Shown here in pieces: positions 47,133-58,135 of a stretch of 64,000 bases of DNA. The notes beneath the pieces are model-generated. The model ran no database searches. It was not told the origin of the DNA and saw only the letters and a list, made by a program, of their open reading frames with translations. The translations under genes and the position numbers were made by a program. Source of the stretch: Plectrocnemia conspersa (Eukaryota; Arthropoda; Insecta; Trichoptera; Polycentropodidae); NCBI GenBank assembly GCA_009617715.1, contig VTFK01000146.1, positions 868,001 through 932,000 of the forward strand, read 5' to 3'. The first letter of the stretch is position 1; each line of letters begins with the position of its first letter.

Positions 47133-47744
47133 GTTAGTTGAAGAAATTTCAACAAATCCTGCCAATTTTCACATAAACGTTCGAGCGTGTTTACGTCGCG
47201 ACAAGTTACTACCCGTATTGTGCGTCTACTGATATTTGTACTTGATCACCGGTGATTTAATTTAAAATTATTTTTACATCATTCAAAATATTTTGTATCA
47301 CTTGCATAACATTTCATTAGTACAATAACTCATTAAGTCGTTCATGAAAGTTTATATCCTATAAGAATTCGTCAATGGGTATTCATTTTTCACTTCCATA
47401 GTAATTATTGCGTCATATTAATATTCAGTCGTTACTTTAATATTGATTATATTCGTCAATTTCATTTCATATAATTATAAGAGTTTTATACGAATATTTT
47501 TGTATTTCTACTTTTTTTTATAAAAGTTTTGTAAAATAAGAAAACCGTGTTTTATACAATTTTGTGTTTCCTTGTGTATGTCTAGTCAATATTTAAATAT
47601 AAAACTATTTTTTTTAATTAAATCAGCTGTGAAAAAAGTAATTTTTCTTCAGTCTAATATAATAATAAATAAACGCGAGTGCTTGAAATTAATAGTATAG
47701 CTTAAAACCATTTTTTTTCAAATATTATCATAATGAGTCATGAT

Positions 47745-49900
47745 CATATTTTTTAGAACAGCATTTTAAAATACGAAACGAACAAAAATAGTCAAATATT
47801 ATTAATATTCAATAATATTTTTAGTGCTTAAAATTAATATAATAAATGAATCATATTTTTTTAGAACACTGATGATATAAATCAAATTTATATTTGTAGA
47901 ACAGCATTTTAAAATAATTAACAGAATCAAAATACAATTAAATTTACAGTAAAAGTAAAAAATCATACTATAAAAATAAATCATGTTTTCCAAAATGAAT
48001 AATTTATGAATTCACAAAAATGTTTTTTTTCAAATATAAAATAATATTTTTAGGAGTGCAATATAAAAATCAAGTTTTTAAAAAAATATTTTCATGAAAA
48101 ATGATATCGAGAATATTACTCAAATTTGAAACTAATAAATGATAAATACTGATATACATAGAACGCATAGAATTAAAAATATTTTAGGAGATCATTTAAG
48201 AAATAGTGAAATAATCTTTTCAGACTAAAAATTTAAGACAAAATCATATTTTTTAAAAAGTGAATAGAAATATGTTTTTTTTATAAGTGCAATTAAAAAT
48301 ATAAGACAATCAAAAAAAGTATCTTTTCGTGCTCATATTTTTAATTACTTTACATATTTTTAGGAACGGATTTTAAAAAATATTTTCAATAAAATATGTT
48401 TTTCTTCAAATATGAATATTTTATAACGCATGATATTGAGAGTTTTATTCAAAAGCACTTTAACTAAATAAATACTGATATTTATAGAAGGTATGGAATT
48501 AAAAATATGAATCAGAAGCGTATTTTTAGGAGAGCATTTGAAAATAATGAATTAATATTTTTTTAAGTGCGAATTTTAAAAATATACGATTATAAATATT
48601 ATGTTTTTTTTTTAATAAAAATATGTTTATATTTAAATAATACTATTTCTAGAGCGCTTGGGTTTGAAAATATAATCAAAAAACATATTTTTTTTGTGCG
48701 CTTTTTAAAAATCCATTTTTTAATTAATACTAATATTTTTAAAACGCATTATATGTGGAATATTACTCAAATTTTAAACCAATAAATGAACAAATACTGA
48801 TACTCATTGAACGCAAGGAATTAAACATATTTTTATAAGAGAATTTAAAAATATTGAATTAATCTTTTATTTTAAGAAAAAATCATACTTTTTTAAGAAT
48901 AAATAGAAATATTTTTTTAAATCAAAATATGTTTGTTTTTTATCAAGCGTATGGAATTAAACATATTTTTAAAAGCGTATTCATGTTTTTAAAAAATATT
49001 TTAAATCAAAAGTAGATTTTTAAGAAGAGCATTTAAAAATAAATGAACATAAATATGCTGTTTTTTCAAGTCAAAATCAATAATTTCTAGAACGCCTAAT
49101 TAAAAAATATATTTTCAGCAGATTTTAAAAATTATGCTTCAAAAAATATTTTAAATAAAATAAGTTTTTCTTCAAATATTAATATTTTATAGCGCATTGA
49201 ACTAAAAATAAATAAAGAAATACTGATAATCATAGAACGTTTGGAATTATAAATATGAGTCAAATATTTTTAGAAGAGCATTTAAAAATAGTGAAATGAT
49301 ATTTTCTGGTTGATATTTTAATACAAAGAGTGAATTTTAAAAAAAATATACGAATATAAATATTACGTTTTTTTAATAAAAATATGTTTTTCTTCAAGTA
49401 ATACTGTTTCTAGAGCGCGTGGAATTAAAAATATAATACATATTTTTGGGTGCGCATTTTAAAAATCACATTTAAAAAATATTTTTAAGAAAATGTGTTT
49501 TCTTTATATTTAAAAAATATTTGGAATTAAAAATTAACCAAAGCATAATTTAAGAATAGCATTTAAAAGTGCTGTTATTAAAATTTAAATATTTATTAAA
49601 AATTCAATTGTTTATTAAAATATTAAAATTTAATTAAATAAAGTAATAATGATTTCTATAGCGCTTGGAATTAAAGATATGAATCAAAAGCATATTTTTA
49701 TGAGAGCATTTAAAAATAGTAAATGAACAAAAATATTGATATTTTTTCAGACTATTATTTTTAGTCAAAAGCTTACTTTTTAAGAGAGAATTTTTATTGA
49801 TTTATTGATATTTTCAGACTATTATTTCCAGAGCCCACGGAATAAAGCATAGAAATTAAAAACATATTTTTAAATATTATGCGAACAAAAATAATATATG
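47745..49900 (+). repeat. Degenerate tandem array in hid intron 1
   Basis: A consensus block of roughly GGAATTAAAAATATGAATCA followed by AAGCATATTTTTAGGAGAGC and ATTTAAAAATAGTGAA recurs near 48170, 48490, 48810, 49235 and 49660. A second block (TTTTAAAAATATACGA, AATATTA-GTTTTTTT, AATACTNTTTCTAGAGCGC) recurs near 48573 and 49330, and an AGAACAGCATTTTAAAATA block near 47755 and 47897. Spacings of about 320-430 bp and a larger period of about 750 bp suggest an old satellite-like expansion. It is non-coding. Confidence 0.7.
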
Positions 49901-50334
49901 CATGTGAAGAATAAAAATATTATTTCCTTCGAGGAAATCAAAAGCTTAGCAAAATATCTAATAAATAAAAAAAATCAAATAGAAACTAACGTTTTAAATA
50001 AAATAACATTTTTAAAAAAACATGCATTCTAATAATTATTTATTTTCTATAAAAAAAAACATTTTAAAATGATTTTGAATTTATTTTGCACTCCAAAAAT
50101 ATAAAATAAATTACCTGGCTGAATCGTCAGAATCGAAAATAAAATTCCTCTAAATTCTTGGACGTATTTCCCCGTATGTTGTAATTTGCCAAATACATTT
50201 TCTCTTCATCATCGACTACGCACGTGGTTAACAGTTATACATTCGCGGTTTACTGTGACGTCACATGCAACTGTAAATTTCCCTTTCTACGCAAAAATTC
50301 ACAAAATTTCAAAATAAAAACACCACATTACAAT

Positions 50335-50388
50335 AATATCGTGTTACGCCAGCGATAAAATTAGCATGTAATCATGTAACACGATATT
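50335..50388. other. Inverted repeat in hid intron 1
   Basis: AATATCGTGTTAC (50335-50347) and its exact complement GTAACACGATATT (50376-50388) flank 28 bases. It lies within the more balanced part of the intron. Function is unknown. Confidence 0.7.
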
Positions 50389-51842
50389 AACCATCGGTGA
50401 AGGGTCGTTTATAAGCCATTAAACCATTCGACGTAACCTCCCACATGCTTTCTTTACGCACATTTACTCCCGAATAATAATAGTTTCAATGTCACATTTT
50501 ACTCGGTTTTTACCGAGCTGTATGCAGGCGACTTCCTATCTTCATCGGGTCAGTGAATCACCGACCCTGAAGACGGTCGGTGTATATTGTAGAACGTCAT
50601 CCGTTCGAAACAAAGCGTTTTCGAATGCATAATGCGCATGCGCCCATTGATGCGTTGCTATCAATCCGTGCTATAATAATACTTGAACTCGCTCGAGTCC
50701 GTGACACAGACGGATAGTGAAACTGGATTTTGGTGTGATTCAATCTGACCTTTTCGCGAAGTTGAGTAGTCGTATGTTTACTTCAATGTAAATGACCTGA
50801 ACTGAGTGGGTTATCTGTACATATAAAATTTTAGATTTTTTGCCAACAAGATTACCTTTTAATATCTACTATGATGCAAAGTACATATTTAATTAATTTA
50901 AATCTGAGTTCAACTGCCGTTTCGGTCATTTTCTAGCTCGTGTAGTTTTTTTTTAGCTTGTGTAGTTTTTTTGTTATAGTCGATTTTATTGTTTATAAAA
51001 AAAATACTATAAAATATAAAAATACGCGTTATAGTATTTTAAATAAATTGATCATACAGCTGAAATTAAGATATGTAAGCTGCTTTATATTTGTGGCAAA
51101 AACTTGGTTAATGCAAAAAAACATGCCTCCAAACATCGCGCGTTATATTGCGTCATTGCGATATGCAGCTGCGGATGACGTGTCCAGATAGTAAAATGGT
51201 CAAGTCACAATATAATCAACGCGATAATTTTCTCCTCGGGTCCTTGGATTCTCCTTTTTCATTAAACTACATGCTGGTGTTCATTACGCGCTAACTGCAC
51301 GCTTCCGAGCCATCAATGCCTCCTTTGTTCTCATCTCAAAAGAAAGATTTATCCTGTTTCGCGATTGGATATCTACCTGATACATAATTTATATACCTGA
51401 GTCCCTGCTGCACAGGTGGTTAATCTCGCATAGACCTACATTCGCACAACCACCATTGTCGAGTCTCGAAGCCAACAAAAAGAGGAGAGAGAAAAAAATA
51501 AGATCACGGACAGGTCCCCTAATCTTTGTTTTGGTTCCGTCTCCCTCGGCAAACCGGTTTCCACCGATATTCCTCTCTTTTTCTTCGCGTTGAACACCTG
51601 TGCCTCCAAATGGGTACTGGTTTCCATCTCATCTCGTCCTTTTGTTAAGCACATCTGAAAATCAACATTTGGATCTGGAACAGAGTGGCGTTAATTGCCG
51701 TCGAGAATCAAGACGGATGCGAGCGGATCTAATCCGACGATTCGGTGAAAAGACTTGCACCAGCGTGACGATTGTCCATCGGGACAGATTAATATATTTT
51801 GGGTTGATCTTGATCTTGTTTTTTTTTTATTATCGTTTGCAG

Positions 51843-52222
51843 CTCGCCCTCTTTCCGACTCTTCGATGCCTAGGATGCCAGACTTGCTGTTGCACGGTGG
51901 GAATCATCTGCCTAGGAGACGCATTTGCTCCATGCAAACTCCTCCTGCGAGTCCATCGTGTAGCTTCCAACACCTCTCGAGGACCTTCAGCGAAGCGTTC
52001 GAGATAGATAGCAACGACCCGACCATGGCCTACTTTGGAGACGACGAAGTCTTCTCCAGAGACACCGCCGCCCACCCCGTAGGCAGCAGGTCTACGCTTC
52101 CTCCCAGGCAGAGGAGACGAAGAAAAAGATCCAGCAGTCTGAGGGACTCCAAGAAGATCAACTGGAACGTCGACAACTTTTATTCAGAGAGAGAAAAGCT
52201 AGACATAAAAAACATCAAAACG
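51843..52222 (+). CDS. hid-like IAP antagonist, coding exon 2 (residues 49-175)
   Basis: This is the middle of the IAP antagonist. The acceptor TTTGCAG/CTCGCC restores the frame opened in exon 1 (split Ala codon), and the exon ends ACG/GTGAGT in phase 0. The region is rich in Ser, Pro and Arg and is probably unstructured. QTPPASPS at residues 80-87 contains PASP, which fits the ERK/MAPK consensus PXS/TP. Drosophila Hid is inhibited by Ras-MAPK phosphorylation at such sites. A basic cluster RRRRKRSSS (139-147) could be a basophilic kinase site or a localisation signal. LSRTFSEAFEIDS (93-105) and a WNVDNFYSEREKLDIK segment (156-171) look the most conserved-like. GC content is much higher than in the introns. 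Frame, splice sites and composition agree, so the exon is secure; its exact biochemical roles are inferred. Confidence 0.8.
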
Positions 52223-52589
52223 GTGAGTTGATTTTATAACTATGATTTATATATATAATATTTAAAAATCACCTACAGAACCATTCGATTTTATTTACTC
52301 AAATATCTATCAAACTTTTCCGTCCTTAACCGGTGTACATTTGAACTACAAAGAATGCATCGAATATATTTAATTGTATTCAGAGCGACGAACGAAGCGG
52401 GAATAACGACAGAGCGGCACGATTGGCTCGTTGCGTTGACATCTGACAATGTTGCGACCCAAACAAGTCAGTCCTAAAACACCTTGACAATGACCATATA
52501 TTATTATGCCACCCATGTCAACATTGAGGTTAAAATACGGATCGATGAATTGTGATAAATACTGACTTAAAAAATGATTCTGACAATCT

Positions 52590-52715
52590 GTCAAAATTAA
52601 TATAAATTCTGAGCAGTCCAATTTAAATTATAAACATTTAATATAAATTTCAACAAATTAATATACATTTTGACCATCTAATATTTATTCTGACCTTTTA
52701 ATATAAATTCTGATC
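52590..52715 (+). repeat. Degenerate short tandem repeat
   Basis: Five or so imperfect copies of a unit like TTAATATAAATTCTGACC, with a period of about 25-30 bp, within hid intron 2. Confidence 0.65.
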
Positions 52716-53553
52716 CGAAAAGTACGAGCCATAAAAACCGCTACAATTTTTACTAGCTTATATATTTATTTTCCAAATATTCTTATTTTTTTATATTACC
52801 GTGAATATGTATTACCAGTGAAGTTATATACGATTACATTTTCTTCATTTTCAACTCTCAAAGACATTTTAGAGTAATATGTAATTTCACTAGCGCCTAT
52901 CAGTTAAATTATATTTTGTTAGTAGAAATATGTGTACCGGTGAAAACGTATTCGGATACAATTTTAATGAAACGCCAGTAAAAATATAACTTCAGTAATA
53001 GATTCACTGTAACGTAGATATAATTATGCAATTGTTACAATATTTTTACAAAGTTTTTTTCAGTAAAATATAATATATAATTATTTTCAAGTCTAAAAAA
53101 GATATTCATTGTTTTTTTTAAAAATATATAGTTTTTTAGAGACATCTTTGGGCAGTGTTTCAAATTTATTATTTTAAACAAACCCCATCTAATGAAAGTT
53201 AAATAACTATAGTTAGGTTTTAACTGCAAATTAAGTTTCATAGACATTTTAGAACAGCGTGTAATTTTACTAGCTCAGTTAAATTATTTTTTATAGTAGC
53301 TACCCGTGAAAATGTATTCGGATATTATTTCAATGAATCGCCAGTGAAAATATTATAACATATGTTATGCACTGTAAAATATATTATGCAAAAAAATCTA
53401 ATACATAATTAAGTTTAAAATATATTCATTGTTTGCTTTTTTTGACATTTTTTTGCAGTGCTATTTTATAAAAAAATATTTTTAATTTTAGCATAAAATT
53501 ACATTTTAAGTAAATTAAAATGTAATTTAAAAAAAAAAATTAAAGAAACGAAC

Positions 53554-53559
53554 AAAAAA
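53554..53559 (-). terminator. Pol III terminator of tRNA-Lys
   Basis: Six A's on the + strand, read as TTTTTT on the transcribed strand, begin four bases after the tRNA 3' end. Confidence 0.85.
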
Positions 53560-53563
53560 GAAG

Positions 53564-53636
53564 CGCCCAACGTGGGGCTCGAACCCACGACCCCGAGATT
53601 AAGAGTCTCGTGCTCTACCGACTGAGCTAGCCGGGC
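53564..53636 (-). tRNA. tRNA-Lys (anticodon CTT)
   Basis: A complete 73-nt cloverleaf on the minus strand. Acceptor GCCCGGC pairs with GTTGGGC, allowing a GU/mismatch typical of this gene; the D arm follows, with A-box TAGCTCAGTCGG. The anticodon loop CTCTTAA places the CTT anticodon at 53601-53603, and the T arm has B-box GGTTCGAGCC. There is no intron and no encoded CCA. A run of six T's on the transcribed strand (53554-53559) four bases past the 3' end is a good pol III terminator, and a TATA-like TATATAC lies about 30 bases upstream. It is antisense to hid within intron 2, so transcription of the two could interfere. Confidence 0.97.
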
Positions 53637-54092
53637 TTGCAGGTCTTACGACCATATTATGTATATACGGCAATAGATATCATATGTTTTGGCGTATTGC
53701 CATATACAAAAAAAATATCACATTCAAGGGAAAGTGATTCGTAATAGCTAATATTAGAAAATGTCTCACTATTTTACTAACATCATGCGATTGTAGCAAT
53801 ATATAAAAAAAAGTATATTATTCACAACAATTAGGAATGTGAGGGGCGAATTTGTATGCACTTTGTGATTTAATTTGATCTTTTAATGACTTTTGCTACC
53901 AAGAAGCTTTTCTCCCGTTCCCTTGAGCTTCCATTTACACGCATCGTAATCCTATTCATCCGACGCGGTTAATTCGTTTACAAAGACATTTTTCATTGTG
54001 AAATTTTAATTTGAACTTGCAATTCGAGAGGAATTGCTTAATTAAAATTATTGTAGTTCAGTGATTTTTATCAAGTTTTTTTTTGTTCGCAG

Positions 54093-54254
54093 GACGAAGC
54101 TTCCATACGACCGATAGTCTTGGAAAAGGAGAAGGAGGCTGAACAGTCCGAAGGATCTTTAATCTCCACTCTTCTGTCCACGAAGCTCGGAGGTTCCCTG
54201 TGGACGGCGGTCGTCCTCGTAGTAGGATGGAAATTGCTGGGTACCAAACGGTGA
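54093..54254 (+). CDS. hid-like IAP antagonist, coding exon 3 (residues 176-228, tail anchor)
   Basis: This exon ends the protein. An acidic, charged linker (EKEKEAEQSE, residues 186-195) is followed by a hydrophobic segment, about residues 207-224 (GGSLWTAVVLVVGWKLL), and a short basic tail GTKR before TGA at 54252-54254. A single C-terminal membrane segment with flanking Lys/Arg is the hallmark of a tail-anchored mitochondrial outer-membrane protein. In Drosophila, Hid has such a tail and needs it for mitochondrial localisation, whereas Reaper and Grim use an internal helix. The exon follows a consensus acceptor and joins exon 2 in frame, giving 228 residues in all. That is shorter than the roughly 410 residues of Drosophila Hid; the reduction affects the middle region. 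Confidence 0.82.
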   Translation, partial: DEASIRPIVLEKEKEAEQSEGSLISTLLSTKLGGSLWTAVVLVVGWKLLGTKR

Positions 54255-54895
54255 ATCCTTCGAACTGTTTTTGAGTGTAATATCATTTTGTGGCAGAATT
54301 TGACCGCTCGTCGGCCATAGTCTGCCTTTATACATTCGCAAGGACCAAGTGGGAGAGCAGTGAAGCGAGACTTATTAAACACCACGACGACGTCAGCTGG
54401 GGAATCGAAATTTACGATTTCACAATCCAAAGTTTAAGTGATTTTTTGTATAAGGATTTTTCGGACAATACACTTATTGTTTTAAATCAATGTAATACCT
54501 AATTTTAGGCGATTTTTTTCTTTAGTACTACTTTTTTTTGAATTACGACTGGTTTTGTTCTTGTTTTTTCTATGATATGAAAATTTTTGCTCATTTATAT
54601 GATTAAATAAAATATATTGCTATATTCTTTCGGCGTGTGGGAATATCAGAGAATATAAATAAATGATAATTTAGTTTTATTGATCGGAAAGCGATTAATT
54701 GTGATTGTAGCCAAAATGGCCTTACAGGTTCATTTTAATTTTAAATAAGCTCATTATTATTTTTTTATTGAATAAGTATATTTATATTGTAATTTTTATA
54801 TAATATATAATACATTATAAATATATTTTATACGATAAATTTCGTCAAAAGTTCCAAAGAGACACATACCGTTTTTTTAAATAAAAAAGTAATAC

Positions 54896-54903
54896 TGATC
54901 TCA
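54896..54903 (+). promoter_or_regulatory. bantam miRNA seed match (8-mer)
   Basis: TGATCTCA is the full 8-mer target for the conserved insect miRNA bantam. It lies about 640 bases after the hid stop codon, in the sense orientation. It needs the long 3' UTR form to be transcribed. Confidence 0.5.
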
Positions 54904-56305
54904 TTTTAAGTTTTTTTTTTAATAATATAATATACATATGTAAATTTAACAAAATAATATTTGTGCCAATATGTACAGTTTTTTTACTTTATCTTAAATT
55001 TATATATCCACCTATTGCTGTGGCAACACTGGTGTTTTTCCAGGCCATGTAAATCTTTTTTAATAAAAATCATTTAAATTTTACATAAATATATATTTTA
55101 CCAAAAATAATAATTAAATATTTTAATTTTACATAAAAAAATATTGTACAAAAAATTAATCCAAATGTTTTAATGGCCAAAAATTATACATAACAAACTG
55201 CTGACAATTCGTATATATTTTTAATTAAAAATTATTTTAAATTTGTGGTTTTTTATAAATATTTTATATATAAAATTTTTCCACCATAACAATTTTGATT
55301 CAATTAGTACCGTTCACTCCCAATTGTATAGTCGTTCTTAATTTTTTATGTTTTTTTTTTTATTTTTTTGTAAAAATTTTGAACAAATGTCGCTTTGTTC
55401 GCAATTGACTTTCACATGATCTCTGTTAGTTAAGTCAGGGGTGTCGTTTACGGGACGCATGGCGCCACGACCCCCCAACCCTTGTCTCTCTTTGTAAATA
55501 TATTTGTGTACAGTGCTACTTTTAAAAAAATATGTCGACCTCAAAATTTTGATTATAGTTCCAACTATTTTACTTAATTTTGATTTTAAAATTTATTTAA
55601 AAGAGGCGACATATATTAAATTTTATAAAACTACATTTTTCACTGCCAATTTACTCGACTTTGCCTTGTGCCATTTTTTTTTAATAATATTTGTATATAT
55701 ATAAATTTTAGAATTTTAACTTCAAGTGTCATACTAAATAAATCCGCTTTTCTATTGACTTGTTAAATTATCGCCAATATGAATGTTTTTTTTAAATATC
55801 AATAAATAGATCGACTAGCTTCAATCGGCCTGTCTCAACTTTTACCATAAAACTGTAATTAATTGTAAATTGTAAATAATTCTGCTTGTGATTTAATTTT
55901 TTTGGAAAGAAATAGCGATTAAGAAATCCAATACATATAATATAATACAATTTTAAAGCAATTCCAGTTGTATATAGTAATTTAGTTAATTTAGTTTTTA
56001 GGGTTATTACACGGGGTTGCCTGATAAGGTCAATTATATTTGTTTTTTTTTTCTTTCCGAAATCCATGTTTTGGAAATATTAAATAGCAATAAAGATAAT
56101 TGTATAATTCAGATTTTTTTTCTTATTCCAAAATTGCCATTTGCAAAGGTTTAAATATTTTTTTATGAGTTTTTGATCGACTCGCGTCTCCCCTGAAATT
56201 TGTAATCTAATAAAAAATGTCGAAACGGAAAGATTGAAAAAATAGACGTCCAAAATTGTTAATCTCTGTTAACATCAATTGGCGTCTTCGCGCATCAAAG
56301 CGTCT

Positions 56306-56312
56306 CTGTGAT
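56306..56312 (+). promoter_or_regulatory. miR-2/13 family seed match (K box)
   Basis: CTGTGAT is a 7-mer match to miR-2-type seeds (TGTGAT is the K box). Drosophila reaper, grim and sickle are known targets of this family. A single site could be chance. Confidence 0.25.
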
Positions 56313-56346
56313 TATTGCCCCAGGCAACACCAATCCTTTTTCCAAC

Positions 56347-56353
56347 TGATCTC
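56347..56353 (+). promoter_or_regulatory. bantam miRNA seed match (7-mer)
   Basis: TGATCTC, followed by C rather than A, is a 7mer-m8 match in the inferred long 3' UTR of hid. Confidence 0.4.
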
Positions 56354-56675
56354 CTCGATTAGTGAATAAGCGAATAAGCTTTTTATATAAAGGTTTAGCG
56401 TAGTTGTAATGTACATTAGTGTTATAGTTTATCCGGTTTTGGCCGCTGTCTAAATGTGGCAGTTATTAACTTTTTTCATTTTTCAAAATTAATCGGTAGC
56501 TAAATTTAATTTGAATTATTATTTCAAATTATTTAATAATATTTTTTGCGCATCATTGAACGTGTATCGGTTCTGTTTGTAACTCTTTACGCCGAATGTC
56601 AAACTTTATTTTTTTTATTATTTAAAAAAATACATTACCAGTAAGTATGCAGTTAATTAAGAAATATACCATAAT

Positions 56676-56682
56676 TGATCTC
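56676..56682 (+). promoter_or_regulatory. bantam miRNA seed match (7-mer)
   Basis: TGATCTC, followed by T, is the third seed match in the inferred UTR. No other sense TGATCTC was noticed elsewhere in the window by eye. Confidence 0.4.
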
Positions 56683-57546
56683 TTTATTTGTGTTCTCGAG
56701 TCATTTCGATAACCTCAAATTAGATGTCAAAACTTTTGACGCCTAATTGTAATAAATAAGTCTAATAAATAGTTAACAATAGTGAACTGTAATATAAATG
56801 ACGATGACTAAGATTTGCGCTAGTCATTGATGCGTTTTTTATAAATATATATTTTTTGTTAATTAAAAAAATATAATTTTAATAAAATATTGGAATTGAG
56901 CACACAGCAATACGGTAGTAACTCCAAAAAATGTAATACGATTGAGGTTTCGAATAAAATCGACTAGATGTAAATCTAAGTACTGAAAAGTGATTGAATA
57001 TAATTTTTATATGTATGTATGTAAATTTTGAGATGGGTCTTGGAGAGTTTTTCATAAAAAAAAAGAGTCTATGTGCCGTATTTTTATATCGTTGGTATTA
57101 AATGAGAAAATGTGTATTTCGAGTCCTTTATTAAAAATTATAACGCTATAAATATTTTTAATACAATATTTTTTGCATAAAATCTAAAATTAAATATGGC
57201 GTTAATTTTGATCAGATTTCTATTGTGTACTACTTCTATTATCTTAATGGACCAATTGTATTTATTTACCAATGTTTCAATTCGACCAATATGTATAAAA
57301 AAATACGTCATCGCATTATATTACCATTCTTTTATGCAATCGCTTTTGTGAACTTTGCCAATTTTTCATTCAGTGTATGCAATAAAAACATGTTTTTTTT
57401 TCTAATGAAATTATATGTTAGAACTTTATTTTTGTTTATTATGTAAATCCAATTTTTGTACAGTTTTTTAATTACTATTTTATGTTCAACGAACCCGCGC
57501 CTGGATGTAGCACGGATAATTGTTTTTTAAAAAAGAAAATAAGAAA

Positions 57547-57603
57547 AATAAATAAAATATAAATAATATATAAAGTGTTTTTTTCTTGTTCTAATGTTTT
57601 TTA
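57547..57603 (+). terminator. Distal poly(A) signal of hid
   Basis: Two overlapping AATAAA hexamers (57547-57552 and 57551-57556) are followed 20-45 bases later by a T- and GT-rich stretch (GTGTTTTTTTCTTGTTC), the usual layout of a cleavage/polyadenylation site. Assignment to hid is inferred from orientation and the absence of another gene between. Confidence 0.45.
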
Positions 57604-58135
57604 TGCTCTGCATCCATGCCGGGATTCGTCATATATTACCCAATAGTCTCGATAGTTTTTTTTATATATTATAGTATAGTGCTCTTTAACGCACGCATAT
57701 TCTAGTTACTTTATGGATATACAAATTATTATTGAATTTTATTATTTTAATAAATGAATAAATACGCCACGCCGAAAGGACATTGAAATAATACATGTTT
57801 TTCAATTATTATCCTTATCTTCCTAATAATATAAACAATAAATTACTGGCCGAATATAAGACAATTTAACATTAAAGGTAAGAATGAAATAATATTTTAT
57901 ATAGCATCACCTCCGCACCTATTCACAATTTTGAGGTCGCCATAACGACCACATGAACAACGAAGTATCTCACACCACATTATACACAACGTGAGATACA
58001 CAAAGTGTCAATACCGCAAAAGATATGCGTCATCAATTGGAAATACTGCACGGACCACCACAATCTCTCCCAAGACGACATGCAGGAAGGCCTGCCGAGA
58101 GCAGGGAACAAATTTACGGGGCCCGACTGCCGATA
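57604..58135. other. Intergenic sequence with a small hairpin
   Basis: A more balanced block at 57900-58130 contains AGTATCTCAC...GTGAGATAC (about 57963-58001), a 9-10 bp stem. No gene or known RNA family is recognised. Confidence 0.45.

Larger units (their letters stand above)
47133..51842 (+). other. hid intron 1 (4.7 kb)
   Basis: Bounded by GTTAGT and by a polypyrimidine tract with TTTGCAG at 51842. From about 47745 to 49900 it contains a degenerate tandem array. From 50100 onward the composition is far more balanced, with hairpins and palindromic words, which may reflect regulatory DNA or unrecognised exons. No other IAP-binding-motif start was found inside it. Confidence 0.75.
52223..54092 (+). 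other. hid intron 2 (1.9 kb)
   Basis: Starts GTGAGT and ends TTGTTCGCAG at 54092 after a T-rich tract. It holds a degenerate short tandem repeat at 52590-52715, copies of an old dispersed repeat near 52850 and 53225, and a tRNA-Lys gene on the opposite strand. Confidence 0.75.
54255..57603 (+). other. hid 3' untranslated region (inferred extent)
   Basis: There are two candidate ends. AATAAA at 54606-54611 would give a short UTR of about 370 bases. Overlapping AATAAA signals at 57547-57556, followed by a U/GU-rich stretch at about 57573-57603, would give about 3.3 kb. The long form contains three bantam seed matches and one miR-2-type seed match. No frame in this region is convincing as a gene. 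Other motifs (two TGTAAATA Pumilio-type words at 55493 and 55871) are too common in AT-rich DNA to weigh. Confidence 0.5.

Noticed and set aside
51436..51840. Frames just upstream of hid exon 2 as an extended or alternative exon
   Set aside because: They are separated from exon 2 by its polypyrimidine tract, and the splice phase from exon 1 fits only the acceptor at 51842. An alternative first exon cannot be excluded but has no positive evidence.
57196..57446. ATGGCGTTAATTTTG (MALIL) and the frame at 57225 as another family member
   Set aside because: Position three is Ile, not Pro or Ala; the sequence is AT-rich 3' UTR-like, with no helix or anchor.
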